A stretch of 64,000 bases of DNA from Camelus bactrianus (GCF_048773025.1 NC_133570.1:21674001-21738000); one strand, 5' to 3'; positions 23,372-34,342 are shown, numbered from the stretch's first letter. Notes: generated from the letters alone by a model not told the origin. Program-made: numbers and translations.

Positions 23372-23564
23372 TAAAAACTAAAATGTACATGTAAAGTATA
23401 AAATAATGTACAAAATGTAAAAAATAAACTAGATATCAGGAAAAAGGAAGGTTCTTTTCACACTTTAAATATTAAACTGGTGTTCAGTTATTTCATAAAA
23501 TGTAAAAAATAAAAACCAAACAGAAATTGGCCTCAGTTCCTTAATATCACAAAAAAAAAAATCA

Positions 23565-23700
23565 GGGGGAGGGCACAGCTCAATGGGTAGAGTGCAGCTC
23601 TGTATGCATGAGGTTGTGGGTTCCACCCCCAGTACCTCCAGTAAGTAAATAAATAAATAAACCTAATTACTTCCTCCCTCAAAAAAATACCCAAAAAAAT
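23565..23700 (+). repeat. Vic-1-type SINE, forward (unit 4)
   Basis: Copy of 6874-7009. Confidence 0.85.
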
Positions 23701-24312
23701 CACTTTCGGTGACATGCCTCACAGTCGTCACAAGTGTGTGGAATTGGTTGTGTTTTAGGTACTGTGTGATGTTGTGGTTCTTCGGGTCCTTTCTGTGAGG
23801 GTTGAAACGGTGTGGATCGGTGATCGATGGTTGTGTCGTGGACCTGGTGGGTCCGTCAGGCTCTTCAAAATCACTCTAGTTTTCCTTGCAAGGCGGGGGC
23901 TCCAGGAGCTCAGCTGCTGCTCCTGGACTCCGCCAGGGTCGGGGTTCAGCCCCCGGCCTCCCTGGGCTGTACCTGACCGGTTCTCTCTGCGTCGTGTGCC
24001 TGCAGATGGTTCTGAGGTGCAAACGATGAACAGGGTTCGGGTGTGACCTTTGGGCGAGACCGTTGCTAGGACAGTCGGCTGCTTCCATCCAAGGTGTCCT
24101 TCCGGGGTCACAGGTCATTTAGTAAAATTATCTTCCTTTGATGCGCAAATTCCAGGTCCCTCAGATGGGATGGGAGGCCGGGTGCGATGTTTCAGTTCCG
24201 CGCTCCTTCCTCTGCTGAGGCTGCCATTTGTCCACAGCGGGAGGCCCTTCAGGTGCTCTTTACCGCCCTGGGGTCGGGGCCAGCTGCCGTGAATATGGAG
24301 ATACGGTTGGTC

Positions 24313-24479
24313 TTTTTTTTTTTTTTTTTCTTTTTCCTTTCTCTTTAAATTATTACAGTATTATTAATTTTTTTACCTTAGTCGGGAGTAATTAGGTTCA
24401 CTCATTTTTAGGGAAGGTGCTGGGGACTGAACCCAGCACCTCGTGCGCGGCTCTACCACTTGAGCTATACCCTCACCCC
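24313..24479 (-). repeat. Vic-1-type SINE, reverse (unit 4)
   Basis: Copy of 7622-7787. Confidence 0.83.
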
Positions 24480-24610
24480 GGGTTTGGACTTTCTTCAGTG
24501 AAGCAGTTTGCCAAACGGTGACTGCTCCCTGCCGTCTTCTGAAAGTGAACAATTAAGGCTGCGACAACTCCAGGGTACATGTGTGTGTGATGTGTTCGAG
24601 TCCACTGTGG

Positions 24611-24787
24611 TTTTATTTTCGTTTGAACTTTCTTCCAGTGAAGTATAGTCAGTTCCCGATGTTCAGTCCATTTCTGGTGCACGGCGTGCTTCAGTCACTC
24701 ATAGCCACACGTAGACCTGCTTTCATGCTCTTCTCCTCACAGGTTACTATAAGGTACTGAATACAGCTCCCCGTGCTGTTCTCCTGG
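24611..24787 (-). repeat. L1 3'-end fragment, antisense (unit 4)
   Basis: Copy of 7919-8095. Confidence 0.65.
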
Positions 24788-25670
24788 TGATGCCGGTGTC
24801 CCACCTGTGCCCACGGGAGCCTGCATGGGGGGCCCCAGGGCCTCCGGCACCGGCTGGGGAGACCGCCACACCCCCCTGCTTTCCGCTGTGACAGTCTGTT
24901 GTGGGCCCATCTTGTGCCTTTCCAGCCTCCGGCCTGGGATGGGCCGTTTCTCCCATCGACCTGATTCTCCTCTAGTGAGGCGGTATTTCGGGACCACAGT
25001 GGAGGTGCTCACTTATGTCTCCCCTTTGAATCAAATGCTCCCAGACACAAAGATCACACGAGACGCTGAGGGGTGTCAGGGATGCTGCGGCGTCCTCCCT
25101 GCAGATGGAGGCTGGCCTTCCCTACGGGCACCAGCCCAGGCCTCCCGAGAGAAGCGCATCCAATGCAGGAGAACCCCAGGGAGGTCGGGCTGAGACCCAT
25201 GGAGCCCCAGCTGGGGTGACATCGAAGCCTCTTATGGTCAGTTCACTCCAGGGCAGCCTGCCCTTTCTGTGGGTGGCCTGGGGACACCCGAGGTCACCTC
25301 CTGCCCTTGCTCTGTGGTCTCACCAAGGGATCGGGGATCTGTCAACCCTTCATAGAAAAGAAGCCCCAGTCCTTCCAGAGAACTCCACTCCTTAGGGAGG
25401 CAAACGCCCTCCCATGGTGTCCTTCCCGTTCCTGGGCGACAGTGGTTCACGGGAAAACCATGTCCAACACGCCGACCCCCTTTGGGATCCTGCCTTTCCA
25501 AGAGTGTGACTGCTGGGCACCGGGTCCCTGTCACGTTCTGCCCCTGGGATGGGCAGGGCAGGCACGGGGACCCCTGCAGAGCAGCCACCAGCCTGGGGCA
25601 GTGGCCCGACTTCCTCCATCTCAGCTGCAGGTGGGGGGCTGGGGGGTGGGGCAGGGGCGTCCCAGGGAGG

Positions 25671-25698
25671 GGTTTTTGTTCAAGCCTGTGTCACTGTG
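25671..25698 (+). other. J5 recombination signal, 12-bp spacer
   Basis: GGTTTTTGT, 12 bp, CACTGTG; identical to the J2 signal. Confidence 0.93.
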
Positions 25699-25736
25699 TG
25701 CTGTGTTCGGCGGAGGGACCCATCTGACCGTCCTGG
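25699..25736 (+). CDS. IGLJ5: Immunoglobulin lambda joining segment J5
   Basis: Identical to J2-J4 (AVFGGGTHLTVL). It is the last J of the 5.56-kb array and sits exactly at the array's right edge. It is followed by C5, which lacks a conserved Cys, so a V-J5 join would be read as a lambda chain with a defective constant domain unless the transcript reaches a later C. The J itself is predicted functional. Confidence 0.94.
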
Positions 25737-26971
25737 GTGAGTCTCTTCTTCCCCTTATGTCCCTACTCTCACCAAGCTTTGGAAAATTTTCTGCTGTTCT
25801 GCTCTTTTCTGAGTCTTGTCTTAGCCTGGGTTCAGGCTTTCAAGCAGGACCCCACCCCTGGGGCCCGACCTCTTCCCCAGCCTGTTCAGACTCTCCTGCT
25901 CACTTCTGTGGTCACACCAGCCCTTCCCCTCTGACCCAAGGATGACCTACTGACTCTATCTTTCTGCCAGGGCCAGGCTGGCCCCTAGACCCGCTCTGCT
26001 CTGTCCTGCCCCATCGGGGCTCCTGGTGGACCTGCTTTGTCTCTGGGTGACTCGGGGTCTCCTTCTCAAGGGGAAGGGGGCATGAGACTACTGAGGGGGA
26101 CCGTGTGGAGACATCAGAGGGACCCAGAACCCTCAGGGTCAAGGCTGGAGACCAAGTCAGAGTTTCAGGAACGGCCACAGGGCTGTGGGTCTAGGGATCC
26201 AGGGTCAGGAACGTGCCGGTGTGCAGGGCTCCACCAAGCCTCCATAAGGCTGCCCTGCAGATCCTGGGCCAGCCAGTGACCCCGGGAAACTGCAGGAGGG
26301 AGGCGAGAGATGGGGGAGGAGAAGGAAGGACATGGCCCAGGGTAGAGGGACTCCTGGTCCTGCAGGACACATGCCTCAGAAGGACGAATACCTGACAGAG
26401 CAAATGGGAGGTACCAGGGCAGGAAACCTCCAGACTGACCTCCAGAGCCAGAGGGGAACCCACGCTCCAGTCTGCAGACGGGAGTACCATAGTCAACAGA
26501 GATTGAACCCCAGCAAAGAGGCTACAGCGAGGACAGATTTGGGACAGACAGACCCCTTAGGGCAAGGCCAGAGCAGATAGGTCAGAAGTGTTCCCAGACT
26601 GACCGCACAGGAGGTCAGAGAGTTTGTGTCATCAACTGTGGGGACAGAAAGCCAGACAGTCCCACAGAGAACCCATCAAATCTCAGAAAGAGGCAGGACA
26701 GTAGGGTGAGGGTCAGATGTCTTGTGAGAGACAGGGCCCAGACGGAGTCTCAGGACAGTGATGCCAGGTGCTCAGGATCAGAGTATCCTAAGGAAATGGG
26801 GAGATAACCAAATAACACCCTCCCTAGCAGGGACCCTGAAATTCAGAGTGGTCCCAGAACTGAGGGTCCCGCTGGGATCTCAACAGCCCCTATCTCACTT
26901 TGAGACACAGGTCAGAAGCTCCCAGGACAGGCACCGGGCATCTGACCTCCTGCCCCTCCCCCACTTTGCAG
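25737..26971 (+). other. J5-C5 intron, diverged type
   Basis: 1235 bp from gtgagtctct to ccactttgcag. The first half is a diverged relative of the J2-J4 introns. The last ~60 bp before C5 match those before C2-C4 exactly by eye. No repeat recognised. Confidence 0.8.
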
Positions 26972-27288
26972 GTCAGCCCAAGGCCGCACCCACGGTCACC
27001 CTGTTCCCGCCGTCCTCTGAGGAGCTCACCGCCAACAAGGCCACCCTGGTGCGTCTGATCAGTGACTTCTACCCGGGCAGCGTGACGGTGGCCTGGAAGC
27101 AAGATGGCACCACCGTCACGCAGGGCGTGGAGACCACCAAGCCCTCGAAGCAGAGCAACAACAAGTACGCGGCCAGCAGCTACCTGACCCTGTCGCCCAG
27201 CACGTGGAAGTCTCACAGCAGCTACAGCTGTCGGGTCACGCACGAGGCGGGCACCGTGGAGAAGACGGTGTCCCCCTCCCAGTGTTAG
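26972..27288 (+). CDS. IGLC5: Immunoglobulin lambda constant region C5, missing a disulfide Cys
   Basis: A full-length open exon with normal acceptor and stop, but the first intradomain Cys codon reads CGT (27052-27054): [13 protein letters not shown] where all other copies have ATLVCLISD. That Cys normally bonds to the Cys of SYSC (still present), so the immunoglobulin fold should be unstable. The exon is a mosaic. It starts GQPKAAPTV like C2-C4, carries [11 protein letters not shown] like C6 and C7 (C1-C4 have Q), and its 3' UTR is of the C6/C7 type. I predict an open but non-functional constant region, unless one read error explains the base. Confidence 0.93.
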
Positions 27289-27394
27289 GCCCCCGGGCCC
27301 CCACCCTCGGGGGCCTGGAGACACAGGACCCCCGGGAGAGTCTCCCCTCCCACCCGGGGCCGCCCAGCCCTTCCTCCTGCACCAATCAGCTCTC

Positions 27395-27400
27395 AATAAA
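27395..27400 (+). other. C5 polyadenylation signal
   Basis: AATAAA in context ctctcAATAAAatg, 107 nt after the stop, the C6/C7 type of 3' UTR. Confidence 0.85.
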
Positions 27401-29394
27401 ATGTCCTCATTTCATTCAGAAATCAGGCTCTCAGCTCATTTCTATTTGTACATTTTCTGTCCTCAACTCCATCATCCTCTACGGTGTGCAGAATCCTTTG
27501 CCCCTGTGGCACAGATACAGCAGAAGGAGCCTCCATGCTTCCTTGGGAGGGAGTTTTACTCTGACCTAGAGCTGCCCAGAGAATATTCCCTTCAGGATAT
27601 GGGGCCGTGGGACCCTGGAGAGCCCCGCCCTGCAGCCCCCATCCTCGCCATCCTGGTGCGGCCCAACCACCACCGGCCCCGGGCCCCTCCTCTGCGGCCT
27701 CCGTCTCCGGGAGGATGTCTGAGTCCCCTTCCCTGCATCCTGGTCTTCACATTCACACGCCTCCTCTGGCTTTCTATCCCTTCGGGAAGTTCCCCGTGGA
27801 CACAGCCTAGAGTACCCCCCTGCCTTAGGGGCCTCCCCTGCTCCTGCCTCTCCAGGGCCCCTGTCCAGAGCCCTTCCACCACCCTCCCAGTCATACACAC
27901 CACAGGACCCTCAGTCCCTGGACCCCGGCCACTCACCCCACACTCCCCCTAGGGCCCCTCCTCACACATGTCATGAGTCTCCACTGTATTCCCGGCTCCT
28001 GGGCCACAGGCCAGCTCTGCTCCCTGCAACCTCAAAAAGCCAGCCCACCGCTGCCCCCACCACAAGTGCAAGAAGTCCACTTGTTGTCAGGCCACCTGCC
28101 CGGGGCCAGAGGCTTTCCCATCAGGGGTGAGATTCTCGGCATGTGCATGGGTTCTCTGGAGGCTGACTCCTCTTTTAGGAGCTCAGTGTGGGGTCTGAGC
28201 TGTAACACACACAAGCACACACATGCACTAAGGAATACAAACACATACTCCCACTCACAATCCAAAGACACACACCCTCCCATACACACGTCCAAGAGGC
28301 CATCTCTGCAAGGCCCTGCAGTGCAGGCCCAGGTGGGACAGAAGAAGCAAAGAAAAGCCTGGGTGGTGGACCCCTGGGCTGACCAGTGATGTGTTTGAAG
28401 GGCAGGGATGCTTAGGTCCAGGCTGAAAGTCAGACACCATCCCTGTGGGCGCTGGTGGGAGAAAGTCTATGGGAGCAGGGAGCTCTGGGGGTGGTGACAG
28501 GAGAGCTAAGTGAGCATGACACTGTCAGGGACACAGGGTACCGGATGTGCGTGTCCATTGCAGGAACTCTGCAGGTGACAAGGACCAGGATGCACGCAGA
28601 GACCCTGGGTGTCACACCCTGGTCACGGCAGGCAGGCCAGGGCAGGGGTGCTGTGGGTTCCCAGGTAGCAGGGTCATCTGCGCTAAGGGTGCGCACGTGC
28701 AAGGGACACAGATAAGCCAGGAATGCAGGGGACAGCAGGGACTCTGACATTGGTGCTCACAGAGGAGACTGTGCCGGGAGCGGGGGCACCTACCCATCTT
28801 CCAGGGCCCCTCTGGGCCACTCCACTTCTCACTCAGCATGGGCAATGGGCAGGGAGGGGTCGTCCCCACACAGCTCGGGACTACACAGTGACTATTTACT
28901 GCACAGACCATTCCAGCCAGGGGAAGGGCCCTCCGGAGGGGCCTGGGTCCCTACATGTGACCTTGCCTTTCCTCCAACCCCCACGTTCCCACTAACCCTG
29001 CTGCAGGGCCTCAGGTATTGAAGATGCAGTGCCAACGAGGACCCTCCACAAGAGTCGCACTTCCACAAACCAGTCCCAGCTCTGTCATCGCAGCGAGGTA
29101 CACAGGCTAACACATCCCTTCCAAACTGGTATCCTCTGTGAGCAAGCCAGGACACACAGTGCTTCCTGACAAAGGACTTAGCAGGGAATTCCGACTACAG
29201 ACTCAGACATTTTATCCAATTTCATCCCATTTCAAGGATAGATAAACACCTAAACACATAGGGGCTGAAATTCCAAATCGGTATGGCCCCTCCCATCCCA
29301 CCCAACATCTGCAGACCAGCACCCGTGACAGGGGGTGGCACCGGCCTAAGAGCAGCTGCAGGTGGGCCTGTGAGGGGCTGAGGGGGTGACAGGG
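27401..29394. other. Spacer C5 to J6
   Basis: Parts are paralogous to the spacer after C6: 27430-27500 resembles 31260-31325 and 27890-27960 resembles 31795-31860. Short CA-rich stretches occur near 28205-28290. No gene recognised; the open frames are not conserved in the paralogous spacers. Confidence 0.6.
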
Positions 29395-29422
29395 GGTTTC
29401 TGAACGAGGCTATATCACTGTG
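29395..29422 (+). other. J6 recombination signal, 12-bp spacer
   Basis: Nonamer GGTTTCTGA (29395-29403, two mismatches), 12-bp spacer, heptamer CACTGTG (29416-29422). Probably weaker than J2-J5 because of the nonamer. Confidence 0.85.
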
Positions 29423-29460
29423 TCCTGTGTTCGGCGGAGGGACCAAGCTGACCGTCCTAG
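29423..29460 (+). CDS. IGLJ6: Immunoglobulin lambda joining segment J6
   Basis: 38 nt encoding PVFGGGTKLTVL with an intact F-G-G-G motif; donor GTGAGT at 29461. It has the common mammalian TKLTVL ending. The sequence upstream of about codon 2 differs from J7, while everything downstream is nearly identical to the J7 unit. Predicted functional with C6. Confidence 0.93.
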
Positions 29461-30801
29461 GTGAGTCTCCCCTTTCCTTCCTCCTCGGGGTCCAAAGGGA
29501 AATTTGGGCGGATTTTTCTCTCTCTCTGCTCTGACTGGGGCTGAGGTCTGAACATTCGTGGGGTCTGTAAAGGTCCCCCCTCGTGTCGGGCTCCTCGCCA
29601 CCTCCGGTCTGTCCCAGCCTCTCGGACTCCTGCTGGGGATGTCGGGCAGTGACCTTAGCCGCCTACCCCACCCAGCCCCAGGCCTCGCTGCGCCCCAAGG
29701 GCTCCCTCCAAGGAAACCTTCTCCTCAAACTCTGGGATCTCACATCCCTCCTCGGGGTCTCGCAGCCCCACTGTCAGAGGAGAATGAGGGACTGAGGCCA
29801 GGGCAGAGGGTGATGAGGTTGGGGGCATCAGGTCGAGGCATGTGGGAAGGATGCTGGAAAGACCTGGACTGGACATGGGAGGCCTTCTGGGTTCAATCTG
29901 CACTGGGTACCATGTGGGGGCTAGTGAGGGACCCCATGACCTGGGGACTTGGAGACAAGGAGGAGAGAGCAGAACAGGGGAAGGAGGGAGGCAGTTTCCC
30001 TTTGAGAAGCTGGTCCCAGGGAGCGGGGTCCCCCTCCTTCTCCCCCCAGGCAGGACACCCCAGGCTGCACAGGTCTCAGGACACCCAGGCCTTAGGGGTC
30101 ACCCCCACCCACTCACACAGTGGAGGGGAGACCCTAGAGTAGGTGCCTGGGTTGGGGACTGCTCACAGGCACAGGTGACAGAAACAACCCAGCCAGGCAG
30201 ACAGATGCCCTGGGACAGACAGATCCCCAGGATAACTTCACAGGACAGGGAGACCCCTCACAACAGACACAGCCCCAGGCTCCAGACAGAAAAGTCATCT
30301 ACATGGAAACCTCCCTGTGTGGGACACCCCTCCTCCCTGGCAGCCCCGGAGGGTTCCCTGCCAGGAGCAGGGCAGGGGCTACGACAGGGCCGCCAGGGGG
30401 ACTGTGGGCAGGGAACCCCTTCCCTGAAAAGGAAGAGGGCCTGAAAGGGAGACAGACAGACATCCTGACCGCACACATCGGGTAGGAACACGGGTGGATT
30501 TCAGACAGTCAGTAGCCCAGGACAGACAGACGTCAAGGGTGGACACCAGGTAGCACCAGGGAGCAGAGGGTGGGACATGGGTTCTGAGGACATGTGACCC
30601 GAGGAAGAGACGGAGACTTAAGAGGGGCCCCGGACTCCCAGGAGTCGGGCTCTGACGTTCCCCCGACAGAAGGTGAGTCACTCGCCGCCCTGGGACCCAT
30701 GTCCTGGACTTTGGGCTCCTGTGCCCACATCTCCCGGCATCAGGGGTTCCGAGACGGACGCTCAGCCAATGACCCCCTGTCTGTCCTGCCCCACTTTGCA
30801 G
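29461..30801 (+). other. J6-C6 intron
   Basis: 1341 bp, nearly identical to the J7-C7 intron (one difference noticed: ggGggcatc near 29823 versus gcgggcatc near 33046). No repeat recognised; long open frames here are duplicated with the unit and look non-coding. Confidence 0.8.
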
Positions 30802-31118
30802 GTCAGCCCAAGGCCGCACCCTCGGTCACCCTGTTCCCGCCGTCCTCTGAGGAGCTCACCGCCAACAAGGCCACCCTGGTGTGTCTGATCAGTGACTTCT
30901 ACCCGGGCAGCGTGACGGTGGCCTGGAAGCAAGATGGCACCACCGTCACGCAGGGCGTGGAGACCACCAAGCCCTCGAAGCAGAGCAACAACAAGTACGC
31001 GGCCAGCAGCTACCTGACCCTGTCGCCCAGCACGTGGAAGTCTCACAGCAGCTACAGCTGTCGGGTCACGCACGAGGCGGGCACCGTGGAGAAGACGGTG
31101 TCCCCCTCCCAGTGTTAG
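30802..31118 (+). CDS. IGLC6: Immunoglobulin lambda constant region C6
   Basis: A 317-nt exon after acceptor ccactttgcag. Starts GQPKAAPSV (Ser where C2-C5 have Thr) and carries [11 protein letters not shown] (Arg where C1-C4 have Gln). Both domain cysteines, the core Trp and the terminal Cys are present. The protein is identical to C7. Predicted functional. Confidence 0.96.
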
Positions 31119-31224
31119 GCCCCCGGGCCCCCACCCTCGGGGGCCTGGAGACACAGGACCCCCGGGAGAGTCTCCCCTCCCACCCGGGGCCGCCCAGCCC
31201 TTCCTCCTGCACCAATCAGCTCTC

Positions 31225-31230
31225 AATAAA
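31225..31230 (+). other. C6 polyadenylation signal
   Basis: AATAAA 107 nt after the stop, identical context to C5 and C7. Confidence 0.85.
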
Positions 31231-32161
31231 ATGTCCTCATTTCATTCAGAAATCAGGCTCTCGGCTCATTTCTGTTTGTGCGCTTTCTGTCCTCAACTCC
31301 GTCATCCTCAAAGGTGTGCAGAATCCTTTGGCCTGAGTAAGGAGGAGAGATGCGGTCCTGATGCTCTCTTGAGGGACGGTTTCACTGTCACAGGAGCCCC
31401 CAGAGAACACTGTAGAGCACACGCGGGGCTCACTGCAGGAGGGGAAGTCTGCCCGCCCTCCCCAGCCCCTGCCGGGTTCCTACTCTCTGTGGCTCACGTC
31501 CACCTCTCATTGTCCGTCTTCATGGCTCCTTGATTCCCGTGGTCCCCAGAATGATGTATGAGCCCCCTTCCCTGGACACTTCAGCAATCACACTCGGGAA
31601 GGTGACCCCCCTCATGGCTCCCTCTCTCCATTCCATGATAACCCGCCAATTCCAGGTGTCCTTTGGCTCAAAGCCCACCCTGCGAGGTCACCGTGCTCAC
31701 AGCCCGGAGTCCCTCCCTCTTTAGGGGCCAGTCCTCCCACCTCTTTGGGGACACTGCCCTGTTCCCCCTCCACAGACACTCTGCATCACACTCACCACCG
31801 GACCCTCAGTACCCTGACCCCGGTCACTCATCCCACACTCGCCCCTGGACGGCCCTACTCCCCCAGGTGTCACGAGGGTCCCAACAACATTCTAGGACCC
31901 TGAGACAAAGCCAGCTCTGCTCTCTCTGACCACTCAGAGGACGGCCGACCGCTGACCCCACCACAAATGCCCAGGTCCAAGTGTCCATGGGGCTTCGTGG
32001 GGCCGTGAGTTCAAGGTCAAGAATCAGTCTAGGCTTGTACTCTGCACTTGACTGTGTACTGACTCATCTTCTTAAGATCCGCAACCAGATCTGAGAATCG
32101 GTGTGATTATGGCTGTAGGAGGGACACAGGACAGGGATCGAAGCTCTCAGACAGACAGACA

Positions 32162-32199
<38 letters not shown>

Positions 32200-32618
32200 A
32201 GATACTGCGACCGAGGCCGTGTCGGCCGTGCCTCTAGGACGTACGCAGCACCAGGAGCCCTCCCCGGGCCTCGCTCTGCAGAGGGCACGGCTCCATCACC
32301 CCCGGGCCGTGAACAGGCCTCCTCACTCTCCCTCCGCGAAGGTCCCCAGGCCAGCTGAGCCAGGGCTCGCACCTCCTCCAGGAACGGAAGTTCGCTGGGT
32401 TGGGATGGGATGGGACCCTCAGACGTTCCCTCCTGCCCCTCCCACAAGCGAGGATGGATGGAGCCTCACTTCCCAGGGGGGAAGCTGCAGGCGGGGAGGG
32501 GGTCAGGGTTCTCCCCCTCCCTCTCTGAGGGGTCAGACCTGCCCCCCTGACGTGGGGGTGGCCTTGGGCCCTCCGTGCAGCTGCAGGTGGGCCTGGGAGG
32601 TGGGGAGAGGGTGACAGG
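31231..32618. other. Spacer C6 to J7
   Basis: About 1.4 kb, duplicated after C7. Apart from a CA repeat I see no gene or known element. Confidence 0.6.
32163..32198. repeat. (AC)n microsatellite, short allele copy
   Basis: About 18 AC dinucleotides after a (GACA)n lead-in; the paralogous site at 35387-35455 is about twice as long. Confidence 0.95.
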
Positions 32619-32646
32619 GGTTTATGTTCGAGGCTGTATCACTGTG
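32619..32646 (+). other. J7 recombination signal, 12-bp spacer
   Basis: Nonamer GGTTTATGT (32619-32627, one mismatch), 12-bp spacer, heptamer CACTGTG (32640-32646). Confidence 0.92.
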
Positions 32647-32684
32647 TTATGTGTTCGGCGGAGGGACCAAGCTGACCGTCCTAG
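32647..32684 (+). CDS. IGLJ7: Immunoglobulin lambda joining segment J7
   Basis: 38 nt encoding YVFGGGTKLTVL with intact F-G-G-G; donor GTGAGT. It pairs with C7 after a 1341-bp intron. Predicted functional, and its RSS is better than that of J6. Confidence 0.94.
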
Positions 32685-34025
32685 GTGAGTCTCCCCTTTC
32701 CTTCCTCCTCGGGGTCCAAAGGGAAATTTGGGCGGATTTTTCTCTCTCTCTGCTCTGACTGGGGCTGAGGTCTGAACATTCGTGGGGTCTGTAAAGGTCC
32801 CCCCTCGTGTCGGGCTCCTCGCCACCTCCGGTCTGTCCCAGCCTCTCGGACTCCTGCTGGGGATGTCGGGCAGTGACCTTAGCCGCCTACCCCACCCAGC
32901 CCCAGGCCTCGCTGCGCCCCAAGGGCTCCCTCCAAGGAAACCTTCTCCTCAAACTCTGGGATCTCACATCCCTCCTCGGGGTCTCGCAGCCCCACTGTCA
33001 GAGGAGAATGAGGGACTGAGGCCAGGGCAGAGGGTGATGAGGTTGCGGGCATCAGGTCGAGGCATGTGGGAAGGATGCTGGAAAGACCTGGACTGGACAT
33101 GGGAGGCCTTCTGGGTTCAATCTGCACTGGGTACCATGTGGGGGCTAGTGAGGGACCCCATGACCTGGGGACTTGGAGACAAGGAGGAGAGAGCAGAACA
33201 GGGGAAGGAGGGAGGCAGTTTCCCTTTGAGAAGCTGGTCCCAGGGAGCGGGGTCCCCCTCCTTCTCCCCCCAGGCAGGACACCCCAGGCTGCACAGGTCT
33301 CAGGACACCCAGGCCTTAGGGGTCACCCCCACCCACTCACACAGTGGAGGGGAGACCCTAGAGTAGGTGCCTGGGTTGGGGACTGCTCACAGGCACAGGT
33401 GACAGAAACAACCCAGCCAGGCAGACAGATGCCCTGGGACAGACAGATCCCCAGGATAACTTCACAGGACAGGGAGACCCCTCACAACAGACACAGCCCC
33501 AGGCTCCAGACAGAAAAGTCATCTACATGGAAACCTCCCTGTGTGGGACACCCCTCCTCCCTGGCAGCCCCGGAGGGTTCCCTGCCAGGAGCAGGGCAGG
33601 GGCTACGACAGGGCCGCCAGGGGGACTGTGGGCAGGGAACCCCTTCCCTGAAAAGGAAGAGGGCCTGAAAGGGAGACAGACAGACATCCTGACCGCACAC
33701 ATCGGGTAGGAACACGGGTGGATTTCAGACAGTCAGTAGCCCAGGACAGACAGACGTCAAGGGTGGACACCAGGTAGCACCAGGGAGCAGAGGGTGGGAC
33801 ATGGGTTCTGAGGACATGTGACCCGAGGAAGAGACGGAGACTTAAGAGGGGCCCCGGACTCCCAGGAGTCGGGCTCTGACGTTCCCCCGACAGAAGGTGA
33901 GTCACTCGCCGCCCTGGGACCCATGTCCTGGACTTTGGGCTCCTGTGCCCACATCTCCCGGCATCAGGGGTTCCGAGACGGACGCTCAGCCAATGACCCC
34001 CTGTCTGTCCTGCCCCACTTTGCAG
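32685..34025 (+). other. J7-C7 intron
   Basis: Near-identical copy of the J6-C6 intron; nothing further recognised. Confidence 0.8.
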
Positions 34026-34342
34026 GTCAGCCCAAGGCCGCACCCTCGGTCACCCTGTTCCCGCCGTCCTCTGAGGAGCTCACCGCCAACAAGGCCACCC
34101 TGGTGTGTCTGATCAGTGACTTCTACCCGGGCAGCGTGACGGTGGCCTGGAAGCAAGATGGCACCACCGTCACGCAGGGCGTGGAGACCACCAAGCCCTC
34201 GAAGCAGAGCAACAACAAGTACGCGGCCAGCAGCTACCTGACCCTGTCGCCCAGCACGTGGAAGTCTCACAGCAGCTACAGCTGTCGGGTCACGCACGAG
34301 GCGGGCACCGTGGAGAAGACGGTGTCCCCCTCCCAGTGTTAG
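34026..34342 (+). CDS. IGLC7: Immunoglobulin lambda constant region C7
   Basis: Same protein as C6 (GQPKAAPSV start, [14 protein letters not shown] end), with all cysteines and the core Trp. It is the last complete constant exon of the locus on this side. The 3' UTR and polyadenylation signal match C6. Predicted functional. Confidence 0.96.

Larger units (their letters stand above)
21344..26971 (+). repeat. Tandem array unit 4 (C4 ... J5), right edge of array
   Basis: Identical in layout to units 2 and 3 up to J5. About 10 bp past the J5 donor (near 25746) the sequence turns into a clearly diverged relative of the J2-J4 introns and stays so until about 26909, where it again matches the last 60 bp before C2-C4. 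The unit therefore runs to 5628 bp. Confidence 0.92.
29423..32646 (+). repeat. 3.2-kb duplication, first copy (J6-C6)
   Basis: 3224 bp from J6 to the base before J7, repeated nearly unchanged from J7 onward. The left edge of identity lies within J6. Confidence 0.93.

Noticed and set aside
29558-30142. 194-residue frame in the J6-C6 intron, repeated at 32782-33366
   Set aside because: Conserved only because the whole 3.2-kb unit is duplicated; intronic and without domain features.
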